From JACVRW01 sp963821275 (GTDB taxonomy: Bacteria > Actinomycetota > Thermoleophilia > Solirubrobacterales > Thermoleophilaceae): a stretch of DNA of 64,000 bases. The stretch covers positions 76,386 through 140,385 of the forward strand of contig CAWGDF010000003.1 in NCBI GenBank assembly GCA_963821275.1, given 5' to 3'. Numbering within the stretch: position 1 is the stretch's first letter; each line of letters begins with the position of its first letter. The notes below the pieces were generated by a model that saw only the letters and a program-made list of their open reading frames with translations, was not told the DNA's origin and searched no databases. This document shows, piece after piece, positions 47,431 to 57,062 of this stretch. The translations under genes were made by a program, and so were the position numbers.

Positions 47431-48070
47431 GTGGCGATACTGCTCGGCGTGCGCTACTACCCGCAGGTTCCCGGCCCGCGCGGCCGGGCCATTCTCGGCG
47501 ACCTCGCGGTCGTGGTCCTCATCGCTTTCTTCGCCTGGCTCGGGCTGACGGTCAACGACACCTTCGACGATCTCGCCAGCCTCGGCCGCGGTGTCCAGGA
47601 CGCCGGCAACAGCGTCCGCGGCGGTTTCGAGGACGCCGGCGGTGTGGTCGCGGACGTCCCGATCGTGGGAGGCGCGCTCGACGATGCGTTCAGCGAGGTC
47701 GGGGCCCAGACCGGGGGCAATACGGCGGCTCTGGGCGAGCAGGGCGAGTCGGCAGTCGAGGACACCGCGCGGCCTGCTGGGCTGGGTGACCTTCGTGTTG
47801 CCCACCCTCGTCGTCCTGCTCTGGGCGGTCCCCCGGCGGGTCCTGCGCGTACGCCGGCTGACCGCCGCCGGGCGTGTGCTCGGTGACGCCCAGAGCGCCG
47901 AACGCCGGCGGTTGCTCGCGATGCGCGCCGCCTTCGGGCTTCCGTACGAGACGCTGCTCCCGTACACCCGTGATCCCATCGGCGCGCTCGCCGACGGTGA
48001 CTACGAGCCGCTACTCAGCGCGCTGTTCGAGGACGCGGGGCTGCGTCCGCCCGGCCCGCTGCCTTCCTGA
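47431..48070 (+). CDS. Unrecognised two-helix membrane protein, one frameshift
   Basis: The first frame gives YYPQVPGPRGRAILGDLAVVV and a hydrophobic helix (about 27-42), then an Asp/Gly-rich exported segment (VNDTFDDLASLGRGVQDAGN). Near 47773 an extra C in CGGCCTGCTGG shifts the frame; without it TARLLGWVTFVLPTLVVLLWAVP forms a second helix, followed by a basic cytoplasmic end (AMRAAFGLPYETLLPYTRDPIG) to 48070. About 212 residues. No family recognised. The start is uncertain: GTG 47431 or 47449. Confidence 0.5.
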
Positions 48071-48222
48071 GCGCACGCGCTCGGAGCGAGCCAGCCGGCG
48101 CCCGCCAGTCTGCCCGGTCGCTGCCCAGTACCGTCCGCCTCCAGGGCGGGCTCGGGTCAAGCCGTGGCCTGGCGGTCCACGACGGGCCGGCCACAACAAT
48201 GAACGCTCTCATCCTCCAGCGG

Positions 48223-49083
48223 TTAGCCTCCGCCGTAGACGACGACGAGGTCGGTGATTATGCCGGCGAGGAAGCCGGCGGAGAGCAGCCAGAGTCCTAG
48301 TTCGCGGTGTCCGTGGCGGCGCATGGCGCTCCAGACCTCGCCGATCACGTAAAAGATGGCCCCGCCGGCGAGGCCGTAGAAGGCGAGTTCGAGCGGCTCG
48401 GAGTTGAGCTCATAGCCGACCATCGCGCCGAGGAACACCGGCCCGCCGGCGATCAGGCCGGCGAGAGCGAGCCAGCTCCAGGATGGGCGTACAGAGCCGA
48501 GGGGGCCGACGATGGCGAATCCTTCGGTGGCGTTGTGCAGCGCGAACCCGATGATCAGGACGGTGGCGAGCGCGATTTCGCCGGTGCTCGCGGAGACGCC
48601 GATGGCCAGGCCCTCGGCGAAGTTGTGGAGCCCTATGGCCGCGGCGATTGTCAGCCCGACCTGGAGGGAACGGGTGCGGGCCATCTTGGTCTGGGAGTCC
48701 AGCAGCGCGGCGTCTTCGACGGTGAGCGTGTCAACGGAGCCCCCAGCTAGGGGCGGGTGCGTCGGCCCGCTGGGGCGCATCCAGCGTTCGAGCGTGCCGA
48801 GCCCAGCGGTGCCGGCGGCGAAGCCGGCGCCGAGCAGCGCAACGAACCCGATCGCCTCGCCGATACCCTGCTCGCCCTCCTCGAAGGCCTCCACTGGTTC
48901 CTCGACGATTCCTAGGGCGTGTTCGAAGATGTCCGCGAACAGGAAAGCGAGCACGCCGACCGCGAACATCGCCAGCGCCACTCGCCAGCGGTTGCTCATG
49001 ATCTGGAGCCGGCCGACGGGCAGCCCGAGGAAGATCGTGGAGCCGGCAAAGGCGCCCAGCAGAACCGTTTCAGCGAACGACAT
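48223..49083 (-). CDS. ZIP-family divalent metal transporter
   Basis: The 286-residue protein has about eight helices and the two ZIP metal-site signatures: HNFAEG with H153 and E157, and HNATEG with H183 and E187. An acidic loop (58-75) lies between helices 2 and 3. It imports zinc or another divalent metal, in the GufA/ZupT style. GGGGG precedes the ATG by 6 bases. A perfect palindrome 45 bases upstream points to metal-dependent control. Confidence 0.88.
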   Translation of the reverse strand: MSFAETVLLGAFAGSTIFLGLPVGRLQIMSNRWRVALAMFAVGVLAFLFADIFEHALGIVEEPVEAFEEGEQGIGEAIGFVALLGAGFAAGTAGLGTLERWMRPSGPTHPPLAGGSVDTLTVEDAALLDSQTKMARTRSLQVGLTIAAAIGLHNFAEGLAIGVSASTGEIALATVLIIGFALHNATEGFAIVGPLGSVRPSWSWLALAGLIAGGPVFLGAMVGYELNSEPLELAFYGLAGGAIFYVIGEVWSAMRRHGHRELGLWLLSAGFLAGIITDLVVVYGGG

Positions 49084-49127
49084 TCCGACCCCCTTTGAAG
49101 ATGTGTCCGGCCCGCCGGCAGGCTGGC

Positions 49128-49143
49128 GTTAGGGCACCCTAAC
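49128..49143. promoter_or_regulatory. Palindromic operator candidate upstream of the ZIP gene (DtxR/MntR-like)
   Basis: GTTAGGG-CA-CCCTAAC is a perfect 7-bp inverted repeat with a 2-base centre, lying 45 bases upstream of the ZIP start. The TTAGG/CCTAA half-sites are those recognised by DtxR/IdeR/MntR metalloregulators in actinobacteria. Identification of the regulator is inference. Confidence 0.6.
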
Positions 49144-49303
49144 AGTTGCCTCTAGGCTGCGCGGGCGACCTCCTGCGCGCCGTCTCAGGCTCGCGACCTA
49201 TCCGGCCCGTAACGAGCGGGAAACTGATGACGCCCTGCCGGCACCAATCCGCATGAATCCCGCTTCCCAAGCGGCTTTGCGAGCAGGATCGTCAAGCGCG
49301 GGT

Positions 49304-49350
49304 CCCTGGTTGTGGTCCAAGCGGTCGCGGGTTCGAGTCCCGTCGCTCAA
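49304..49350 (+). tRNA. 3' half remnant of a tRNA-His gene
   Basis: From the anticodon arm on, the sequence fits tRNA-His: a 5-base stem with one mismatch around the loop TTGTGGT (anticodon GTG at 49312-49314), a variable stretch, the T arm GCGGG-TTCGAGT-CCCGT and the acceptor strand CGCTCAA. The D arm and 5' acceptor strand are missing, so it cannot be a functional tRNA. Such 3' halves are left where integrative elements recombine into tRNA genes, so this may be an attachment-site relic. Confidence 0.65.
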
Positions 49351-49383
49351 CTTGAAGAGGGCCCCGCTATTTAGAATCACGCT

Positions 49384-50052
49384 GTGAAGCGCGGTCCAGA
49401 CGCCGGGACGCTGGAAGCGCAGGTCGGTCGCCCGCGCGACCGGCAGATCGACGCCGCCGTTCTCGACGCAACACTTGTCGTGCTGGACCGGTTCGGCTAT
49501 GGACGGCTCACGCTCGAGGAGGTCGCGCGCCGGGCGGGGACGACGAAGCCGGCGATCTACCGTCGCTGGCCCAACCGCCAGCGACTGGTGCTCGCCGCGC
49601 TCGGACAGCGCCTCGGCGCGGCGCGGGCGCCCGACACCGGTTGCACGCTCTGCGATCTCGACGAGTGCCTCAAGCTGTTCGTGGCCGCTTTCCGGCGGAT
49701 GCCGCCCGGCGTGATCGGTCCCCTGTTCGCGGATTGCGCCGGCGACCGTGAGCTGCGGGCGGCGTTCATGACCACGCTGTTCGACCCGCCGCGCGCGGCC
49801 GTCAGGCAGACGCTCGAGCGGGCTCACGCGCGAAATGACCTCCGCGACGACGTAGATCTCGAGCTGATCCTCGATCTGATCGGCTCGCTGGTCCATTATC
49901 GCGCCCTGTTTGGTCACGCGCCCACGAGCGATGTCGAGATCGAGCGCGCGGTCGAGGCGCTGCTCCAGGGCATAGCCAGCGACTATCCGAGCCTCGTCGA
50001 GCACAGCCGCCGCATAAGCGGGGCTCCCAAGCTCCATCACCTACACGCCTGA
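49384..50052 (+). CDS. TetR-family transcriptional regulator
   Basis: The 222-residue protein has a TetR DNA-binding domain at about 17-65 (DAAVLDATLVVLDRFGYGRL, RRAGTTKPAIYRRWPNRQRL) and a TetR_C-type helical half. It starts with GTG 33 bases after the tRNA-His remnant. It converges with a DHA2 efflux gene, which is a plausible target. Ligand unknown. Confidence 0.88.
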   Translation: MKRGPDAGTLEAQVGRPRDRQIDAAVLDATLVVLDRFGYGRLTLEEVARRAGTTKPAIYRRWPNRQRLVLAALGQRLGAARAPDTGCTLCDLDECLKLFVAAFRRMPPGVIGPLFADCAGDRELRAAFMTTLFDPPRAAVRQTLERAHARNDLRDDVDLELILDLIGSLVHYRALFGHAPTSDVEIERAVEALLQGIASDYPSLVEHSRRISGAPKLHHLHA

Positions 50053-50113
50053 TGCCGCCGGCCTGTCGGGTTGGGAGCTCGGCAGGGTCAGGCGGCGTGG
50101 CCCGGCCGGGCGT

Positions 50114-51585
50114 TCATGGCGCCGGCACCGCCAGCTGACGCGGGCACGGGGTATGCGCGCGCGTGCGCGGGTCGGGGCGGAGGTTCAGAGCGACGACCGC
50201 GATCGCGGCGATCCCGGCCGCGACGACCAGCACGGCCGCGCCGAGGCCGTCCGCGGTGGCGATCCGCAGCGCCTCCCCCTGGAGTCCGTCCGTGCCGGAG
50301 TTGGCCACCAGTACGAGCAGGGCGAGGCCGACCGCGGCGCCGACGGAGGTGCTGGTGGAGGCGATCCCCGACGCGACGCCCTGCTCGCTGTCGGCCACCC
50401 CGGTCCCGGCGGCGATGAACGTCGTGGTAAAGACGACGCCGTCGCCGATGCTGACCATCACGAGGCCGGGGATTAGCGCGGCATAGGAGCCGTCCGGGGA
50501 CATCGCCAGGCCGAGCGCGAGCGCGCCGACTGCGCCGATGGCAAGTGCGCCGACCAGGGTGGGCTTCAAACCACAGCGCGTCACGACACGACCGGCGAGC
50601 GCCGAGCCGGCGACAACCACCGCGGTCGGGAGGAGGAACCCGAGGCCCGTCTCGAGAGCGTCGTAGCCGTGCACGTCCTGGAAGTAGAGCGTTAGGAAGT
50701 AGAGCACCGACCCGAACGTCGCCCAGAAAAGGAATGCGATCGCAACGGCCGTGGCGAGGTTGCGGTTGGCGAGCAGCCGGGGCGGCACGAGCGGGTCGCG
50801 GCTGCGCTGCTCGACGATCGCGAAGGCACCGAGCGCAACGAGCGCTCGCGGCCGCGGCGGCCACGATCGCGGGGGAGCCCCAGCCGAGCTGCGGACCCTC
50901 CACGAGGGCGAACACGAGCAGGGTGATCCCTGCGGTGGCGGTGAGCGCGCCGGGTAGATCGAACCGCCGCCGACCCTCGCGGGGGCTGTCGGTGGGGATC
51001 AGCGCGAACGCGAGCAGGATCGCCAGGCCCGCCAGGGGCACGTTGACGAAGAAGACCGCCTGCCAGCCGAGCGCGTGTGTGAGGACGCCGCCCAGCAGCA
51101 CGCCGATGACGAGGCCGGCCGCACCGGCGCCGCCCCAGACCGCGACCGCGCGGTTGCGCTCCCGCCCCTCGGCGAACCTGGTGTTGACGAGTGACAGAGT
51201 GGCCGGGAAACAGAAGCGCTCCGCCGAGTCCCTGCACCGCGCGCGCGACGAGCAGAAGGTCGGGCTCCGAAGCGAGGCCCCCACCCAGCGAGGCGGCGGC
51301 GTAGAGCGAGAGGCCAGCGACGAAGACCCGGCGGCGTCCGAGCAGGTCGGCGGCGCGACCCCCAAGCAGCAGGAAACCGGCGGACGCGACAGCGTAGGCG
51401 CTGATCACCGACTGCAGCGTCTGCGCCGAATAGCCCAGCTCTCGCCCGATCTCGGGCAGCGCCACCACCACGATGTACTGGTCGAGCGAGACGATCAGCA
51501 TCGCGAACGCCAACAGCGCCAGCGTCGCCCCCTGGCGGTCCCGACTAGGCCGGTCGAGCGGGGAAGCGGCATCGCGGAGAGACAT
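50114..51585 (-). CDS. DHA2-family efflux transporter, two frameshifts
   Basis: The reconstructed protein (about 490 residues, 14 helices) has motif D1 SLDQYIVVVALPEIG, motif A GGRAADLLGRRRVF and motif C GAAGLVIGVLLGGVL of multidrug pumps. GGAG stands 9 bases before the ATG at 51585. The frame breaks near 51201-51206, where deleting one G from CCCGGCC restores LLFPATLSLVNTRF, and near 50842, where the frame resumes as ALVALGAFAIVEQRSRDPLV. All three pieces align end to end without loss, so indels in assembly are likely. An inverted repeat sits upstream. Confidence 0.8.
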
Positions 51586-51622
51586 GGGCAGACACTCCTC
51601 TACAAGGGGAACTCGGCTATGA

Positions 51623-51647
51623 ATTATGATCCGATGCGGAACATAAT
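51623..51647. promoter_or_regulatory. Inverted repeat in the efflux gene promoter
   Basis: ATTATG and CATAAT form a 6-bp inverted repeat with a 13-base spacer, about 40-60 bases upstream of the DHA2 gene start, in an AT-rich patch. It is a candidate promoter/TetR operator for the efflux gene or for the divergent lipocalin-like gene. Confidence 0.4.
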
Positions 51648-51751
51648 GTATTGTCTCAGAACCCAGCCGTCCGTTACACATGCGGCGGGACTAACTCGGG
51701 CCGCGGGATAGGCGGTACTGGGCGTGCTGACGAACAGGAATGGAGATACCC

Positions 51752-52198
51752 ATGGCGGACGAGTCAGCTGCCGCGCTAGAGCGCCTCGACGGGTTGATCG
51801 GCAGATGGCAGACCGAGGGAAGCACCACCGACGCTTCGCCGGCCCGAATCGACGCGATCGATACCTACGAACGGCTGCCCGGCGGAGCGCTGCTCCACCT
51901 TGTGGACGCCAAGGTAGGAGACCAGACGGTCGAGGGCGCCGAGATCATCGGCTACGACCCCGCGCGCGGGATCTACCTCACCCAGTACTTCGGCACCGAC
52001 GGGCCTAACGCTTACGAGGCGAGTCTCGTCGAGGACGACGGAGCACTGGTGTGGACCATGCGCAGCGAGAGGGACCGGTTCACCGGCACCTTCAACGACG
52101 AGCGCAACGTCATCACGGGCCACTGGGACGTGCTCGACGACAACTCCACTTGGCGGCCCTGGATGGACATCACCCTGACCAAACAAGCGAGCGGGTAG
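51752..52198 (+). CDS. Lipocalin-like (DUF1579-type) small protein
   Basis: A 148-residue beta-barrel-like protein: LIGRWQTEGST at the start, YERLPGGALLHLVDA, EIIGYDPARGIYLTQYF, RFTGTFNDERNVITGHWDVLDD and a final WMDITLTK strand, a pattern of FABP/lipocalin-like domains. These bind small hydrophobic ligands. GGAG lies 6 bases before the ATG at 51752; an ATG at 51740 is the alternative. It diverges from the efflux gene, so both could answer to the same regulator. Confidence 0.65.
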   Translation: MADESAAALERLDGLIGRWQTEGSTTDASPARIDAIDTYERLPGGALLHLVDAKVGDQTVEGAEIIGYDPARGIYLTQYFGTDGPNAYEASLVEDDGALVWTMRSERDRFTGTFNDERNVITGHWDVLDDNSTWRPWMDITLTKQASG

Positions 52199-52205
52199 CG
52201 AGCTT

Positions 52206-52230
52206 GCGGGCCGCAGTGCAGGCGGCCCGC
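52206..52230 (+). terminator. Hairpin just after the lipocalin-like gene
   Basis: GCGGGCCGC and GCGGCCCGC pair perfectly over 9 bp around a 7-base loop, starting 8 bases after the stop. A second hairpin, CGCGATC/GATCGCG with loop GAT, follows at 52248-52264. The pair looks like a terminator without a T tract. The rest of the stretch to 52452 shows no gene I can support. Confidence 0.55.
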
Positions 52231-52452
52231 GCGGCGCTCGGCGGCACCGCGATCGATGATCGCGACTCGGGAGCGGTGTCGAGGACGCTCTGCGGAAGGG
52301 CCAGTCTTAGCTCCCGGGGTCGTTCTCTGCTTGCGAGATACTTCGCGGACGATGTCGGAGGAGGACGGTCAGTGCGCTCCTAGCCGCATCTTCGACGGGT
52401 TGGATGCGGCCGATCTCGTCGACGCTGAGGTTGCAGCCGCCGAGGAGTGAGC

Positions 52453-54251
52453 ATGAGCTCGGGGTCAGAGCAAGCCGAGTCAGCCGAGCCCGAGGCGCAT
52501 CGTATGGGCACCCTGCTGGCGGTCAACGTCGGCATGCCGAAGGACGTGTCTTGGCATGGGAAGACTGTCTTCACCGGCGTCTTCAAGGACCCTGTCACCG
52601 GCCCTCGCTGTGCACGCAAGCTCAACCTCGACGGCGACGGGCAAGGCGATCTTGCCGGGCACGGTGGCGAGGAGCGCGCGGTCTTCGTGTACCAGAGCGA
52701 CTCCTATCGCTACTGGGAACGCGAGCTCGTCCGAGGCGACTTCGTCTCCGGACAGTTCGGCGAGAACTTTACGGTCGAGGGACTTGGCGACGACGAGGTC
52801 TGCATCGGCGACCGCTACCAGATCGGCGGCGCCGTCTTCGAGGTCACGCAACCCCGTGTGACCTGTTACCGCGTCGGGATCCGGATGAACGACCCCCGCA
52901 TCCCCGCGCTGCTCGTGTCACACCGGCGTCCCGGCTTCTACTTCCGTGTGCTCGAGGAGGGCGAGGTGCAGGCGGGGGACGAGATCGTCAAGGTCGCCTC
53001 CGGCCCGGAGCAGATGACCGTCGGCGAGGTCAGTGCGCTCCTATATCTCCCCAGCCACCCGCGCCAGCAGCTGCTTCGCGCGCTGCGGATCCCGGCCCTC
53101 AGCCCCGGCTGGCAGACGTCGTTCCAGGCCCTGCTCGATGGAGAGCCTGGCGGCGGGAACGCCGGCCTGGTCGCGGCCAGCCCGCCCCCCGCCTGGCCGG
53201 GGTTCCGCCGACTGGCTGTCACCGCGCTCGAGCCGGAATGCGACTCCGTCATCTCGATCCGCCTCGAGGACCCTGACGGGGAGCCGCTTCCCGCCGCGCG
53301 CCCCGGCCAGTACCTCACGCTCCGCATCCAGCCGGACGAGAGGGAGAGGTCGGTGCTACGCAACTACTCCCTCTCGGGGCCGCCCGATGCCGGCTACTAC
53401 CGAATCACCGTCAAACGCGAGCACGATGGCGTCGCTAGCAGCTATCTGCATACCCGGCTGTCGGTCGGCGACCACCTCGACATCGCAGCGCCGCGTGGCA
53501 CGTTCATCCTCGACCGGACGAATGCGCCTGTGCTGCTGATCAGCGCCGGGATCGGCGCGACACCGGTGCTCGCGATGCTGCAGGCGCTCGTGAAGATGCA
53601 TTCCGATCGGGACATCTGGTGGCTGCACGGCGCACGCAGCAGCCGCGATCACTCGTTCGCCGGCGAGGCCCGGGCCCTCCTCGCGTCGCTCCCGAAGGTG
53701 CGCGCGCACGTGTACTACAGCCGGCCCGGTCCGAGCGACCTCAAGGGCCGCGACTTCGACAGCGCGGGCCGGCTTACGGGCTCGTTGCTCGCCGACCTTC
53801 AGCCACCGCGTGACGCCGAGGCATACGTGTGCGGGCCGACGCCGTTCATGGAGGAGATCAGCGCCGGTCTGGCAGCGATGGGACTCGGCGCCTCGCTCAT
53901 CCACACCGAGCCGTTCGGGCCGGCACCGGGTCTGACGCCGGGAATCGCGCGACACCTGCGCGGACGCCCCACCCACCCGACGGCCGGCCGGGAGACGGCC
54001 CCAGGATCGAGTTCGCCCGGAGCGACCTCGCCATCCGCTGGAGCGGCGACTACGCCAGCCTGCTCGAGCTCGCCGAAGCATGCGACGTCCCCGTCCGCTG
54101 GTCATGCCGCACCGGGGTGTGCCACAACTGCGAGACCACCCTCATCGCCGGCGACGTCGAGTACAGCCCCGACCCCGTCGAGCCCCCTGCCGACGGAAGC
54201 GCGCTCATCTGCTGCTCACTGCCACGCGACGACGTGGTGCTCGATCTGTGA
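52453..54251 (+). CDS. MOSC domain - ferredoxin reductase - 2Fe-2S ferredoxin fusion, one frameshift
   Basis: Three modules. Residues 20-230 are a YiiM-type MOSC domain (GDLAGHGGEERAVFVYQSD, FGENFTVEGL, PRVTCYRVGIRM with the molybdenum-linked Cys). Residues 250-500 form a flavin/NAD reductase (LRNYSLSGPP, LLISAGIGATPVLAML, YVCGPTPFM). The last 85 residues are a plant-type ferredoxin with C-x4-C-x2-C in WSCRTGVCHNCE and the fourth Cys in LICCSLP. Electrons would pass from NAD(P)H through flavin and iron-sulfur cluster to the MOSC part, likely for detoxification. AGGAG precedes the ATG by 5 bases. The frame shifts between 53970 and 54005, in the linker to the ferredoxin. Confidence 0.85.
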
Positions 54252-54927
54252 TCGGCTGGATGCGTTGGCTCCCGGCGGCGCGAGCGCGTGGAGGCAGTGC
54301 CGGAGCCGACCCGGTGCACCGCGACACCATCCGGGTCGTGGCGTTCAGCGATGGCGTCTTCGCCATCACCATCACCCTGCTCGTTCTTGAGATCACGCCA
54401 CCAACTGACGACGAGACCTTGCTGCATGGCCTTCTCGAGCTCTGGCCGTCCTATCTCGCCTACGCCGTCACATTTCTGTTCATCGGGCAGGTGTGGGCCA
54501 ACCACCACGTCATGTTCGACCACATCCGTGCAGCCGACCGGGTCGTGCTGCTGCTGAACACCCTGCTGCTGATGGTTGTGGCGTTCCTGCCGTTCGCGAC
54601 CTCCGTCCTTGCCGAGTCGCTGCGCAGCGGAGACGACCAGCGGACCGCCGTTGTCTTCTACGCCATCGCGTTCGACGTGACCGCCCTGACGTTCAACGCC
54701 GTCTGGCAATACGCCGGCCGTCACCGGCTGCTCAGCGAAGCCTCGACCCTGCCGGCGCGACAGCAATCAGCAGGCGCTTTCAACTCGCCCTGGCCTGGCT
54801 CGCGACAGGCGCCCTGCTTGGCGCCGTGCTACCCGTCCTGGGCTTGGCCGTGATCGTTGCGTTCAACGCCTTTTACTGGCTCCCGATCCGAGGCGAGAGC
54901 CCCCGTCCCGATCCTGACAAGAAATAG
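54248..54927 (+). CDS. TMEM175-like (DUF1211) membrane protein, one frameshift
   Basis: The GTG start overlaps the stop of the MOSC fusion (GTGA). VVAFSDGVFAITITLLVLEI near residues 31-50 is the FSD signature of the TMEM175 family, potassium-selective channels in bacteria. Further helices: WPSYLAYAVTFLFIGQVW, VLLLNTLLLMVVAFLPF, and after a shift between 54740 and 54770 a last pair, FQLALAWLATGALLGAVLP and VIVAFNAFYWLP. About 226 residues in all. Translation coupling to a redox enzyme is unusual but may be chance. Confidence 0.75.
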
Positions 54928-55359
54928 GCGTGATCTCAGGCGGTGCCGGCTTTCCGCTTTGACCCTGCTCCGCCAACAGCGACGACTTCCTATCCCCGCC
55001 TCGCCGAGATCCCGCACTCTGGTGCCTCCTAGCCGGCGCTGTCGCAAAGCGCGAGGAACGGGCGTCTCGACGGGTGCTCCGAGACGCTAGCTGCGGACGA
55101 CGACCAGGGCCGCAGGACGAGACTCCTGCTCCTTGGCAAAGGAGCAGTCCTGGCGCACCGCTTGGCGCGCCCGCTCGCTGCTGAGTCGGACGAGGAGGAG
55201 GGCGCCCGGCGGCGCGCGATCCGAGCCGGTCCCGCTGTTGCATTCGTGAAAGCAGCGGCGACGCGCTACTGCTCGTATCCATGTGGCCTGCTCGAGCTCG
55301 TCTGGAGTGGGCAGGCCGCAGGGTTTGAGAGCAGCGCTGTCAGCGGGTGGCGTCGCGGC
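54928..55359. other. Non-coding stretch with one hairpin
   Basis: No frame in these 430 bases shows recognisable protein or consistent codon use. At 55126-55147 CTGCTCCTT and AAGGAGCAG form a 9-bp hairpin with loop GGCA, which may end transcripts from the left. The GC content is a little lower than around it. Confidence 0.4.
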
Positions 55360-56376
55360 CTACCGCAGCTGCAGTGTGGCGATCTTGTTTGCGGCCATCA
55401 TCGTGTACCACGGGTCTCCGTTGGGCGCGACGGTGATCCCGAATGGGCCGCTGCCCTTGACCGCCTTGCCGTCGGTGATGACGCCGGCGTTGGTGATCCT
55501 GGCGGCGTTGCCGTTGGTCTCCTGGGTGAACCACACGCTGGCGTCGGGTGAGGCGGCGATGCCCGAGGGCCCGGTGTTTGTCACGAGGAACAGGGTCACG
55601 GAGTTGTCGGACGGGTTGAGGCGCCCGACAGCCTGGGGCGTGAAGCGGGCGGTGAACCAGAGCTGCCCATCGGAGGCGACGGTGATGCTGCGCGGGGCCA
55701 CCGTCGTGGAACCGTCGGTGGTTGGGGTCGTCGTGACGACTCCCGTGGCCGCGTCGATGCGGCCGATGTTGCTGGTGCCGGGTGCGTTGACATCACCGGG
55801 CTCGGTGAACCAGGCGTTGCCGGCTGTGTCCACGGCGACGTCGGCCGGGTCGGTGACCGGGAACGATGTGAACTGTCCGTTCGAGAGCTGGTAGCGCCAA
55901 ACCGCGTCGTTGTTGAAGTCGGTGATCCACGCGTCGGTGGCGCTGACGGCGATGTTGCCACCCAGGGCATTGGTGTTGGGCATCTGCACCGGTGTCTCGA
56001 AGCTCTCGGTCGCAATGTTGAAGCGCATCAGGGTGGGGTCATTGGAGGTGATGTAGAGAATGCCGTCTGGGCCCTGGGCGATGTCGGTGATGATGCACAA
56101 GTTGCACCCGTCGGCCACGCCGGGGCCGAACTCGGTGATGACGCCGGCCGGTGTGATGCGAGCGATCTTGGCAGGCGCGGACGTGAACTCGGTGCCTTCG
56201 GTGAACCAGAAGTTGCCGTCCGAACCGTTGGTGATGGCCCGCGGCTGGCTGTTGGCCGTTGGCACCTTGAATTGCTTCAGCGCGCCGACGGGGGCGGCCA
56301 GTGGCGCGCTTGCCAGTGACAAGACCAAGCCCACCGCAAGCATCGCGGCCAGCACACGCCAAGCTGCTCGTGACAT
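55360..56376 (-). CDS. Secreted Vgb/streptogramin-lyase-like beta-propeller
   Basis: The 338-residue protein has a signal peptide (1-30, VLAAMLAVGLVLSLASA) and a propeller of repeats with the Vgb pattern: GSDGNFWFTEGTEF, GPDGILYITSNDP, VDTAGNAWFTEPGD, ASDGQLWFTARFTP, SPDASVWFTQETN and APNGDPWYTMMA. The repeats alternate G-x-W-F-T and I-x-R-I-T. True streptogramin lyases keep specific His and Glu residues that I cannot place here, so an exported binding propeller is as likely as an enzyme. The ATG at 56376 fits the signal peptide. Confidence 0.75.
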   Translation of the reverse strand: MSRAAWRVLAAMLAVGLVLSLASAPLAAPVGALKQFKVPTANSQPRAITNGSDGNFWFTEGTEFTSAPAKIARITPAGVITEFGPGVADGCNLCIITDIAQGPDGILYITSNDPTLMRFNIATESFETPVQMPNTNALGGNIAVSATDAWITDFNNDAVWRYQLSNGQFTSFPVTDPADVAVDTAGNAWFTEPGDVNAPGTSNIGRIDAATGVVTTTPTTDGSTTVAPRSITVASDGQLWFTARFTPQAVGRLNPSDNSVTLFLVTNTGPSGIAASPDASVWFTQETNGNAARITNAGVITDGKAVKGSGPFGITVAPNGDPWYTMMAANKIATLQLR

Positions 56377-56846
56377 CAGTCGCACCCCGAACCGGCCGCA
56401 CCCGAGAAGAAAGCCCGAGAACCCCGGCGGCCCAAGCGAGGCCCGGACTGGTACATGTCCCGTCGCATGACCCGTCATACGCAGGGCCGCCAGGTACGGT
56501 TCTCGGTGCGTCGGGTTTGATGGAGCCAGTCGCGGGCCCCGAACGCCCGAGACGTCCCGGCGTGCCCGTCGAGCTACACGCTCGGTGACCCCGCTCCGAT
56601 CGATTCAACGCAGCTGATTGCCGCCGCCGCCCATGGACCGAGATACGCCGGAAGCGAACCAACCAGCGACGCCGAGGTGGTGAACGCCGCATAAGGCAAA
56701 TTCACTGACCGGGAACCTGAGCCGCACGCGAATTTACAGCAGCTCAGGGACGCGACCCGTCGCGCGCACACGCCTGCTTTCCCCGTGCGAAAGCAGGCGT
56801 GTCCGCGCGGGCTGCTGGCGCTCGTGCGGGTCGTCCAACTCGGGCG
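56377..56846. other. Non-coding stretch with a strong hairpin
   Basis: No gene is supported. ACACGCCTGCTTTC (56766-56779) and GAAAGCAGGCGTGT (56787-56800) form a perfect 14-bp hairpin with loop CCCGTGC. A partial copy, ACACGCCTGCT, recurs at 56865-56875. The pair may be a mobile-element or terminator remnant. Confidence 0.45.
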
Positions 56847-57062
56847 TCAAGGGTGCGACGACCGACACGCCTGCTCGTGGCTCAATGCGCTAGCAAGGTG
56901 CCGGTTCCCCTGCAGTCGCGGCCCTCGTGGCGGCTCAGAGCGGCTTACCGACACGTCAGTCGGCCGATGTCCTGCTGGACCTTGGGTGCGCTTGCGTCGA
57001 TCCCAGGCACGCACCAAAAGTTCGATGCCAAAGGCTAGGAAGACGCCACCAAAGAGAAGCAC
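56847..57062 (-). CDS. Possible small membrane protein
   Basis: A 71-codon frame starting with GTG at 57062, whose first base is also the last base of the TAG ending the broken hydrolase (TAGTG). The first 20 residues form a hydrophobic helix (LLFGGVFLAFGIELLVRAW) followed by a basic stop-transfer DRRKR. The rest is nondescript. Coupling and helix argue for a real peptide; nothing else does. Confidence 0.3.
   Translation of the reverse strand: MLLFGGVFLAFGIELLVRAWDRRKRTQGPAGHRPTDVSVSRSEPPRGPRLQGNRHLASALSHEQACRSSHP

Noticed and set aside
52256..52450. A 64-codon open frame before the MOSC fusion
   Set aside because: No ribosome-binding site, no recognisable motif, and its start lies in a hairpin.
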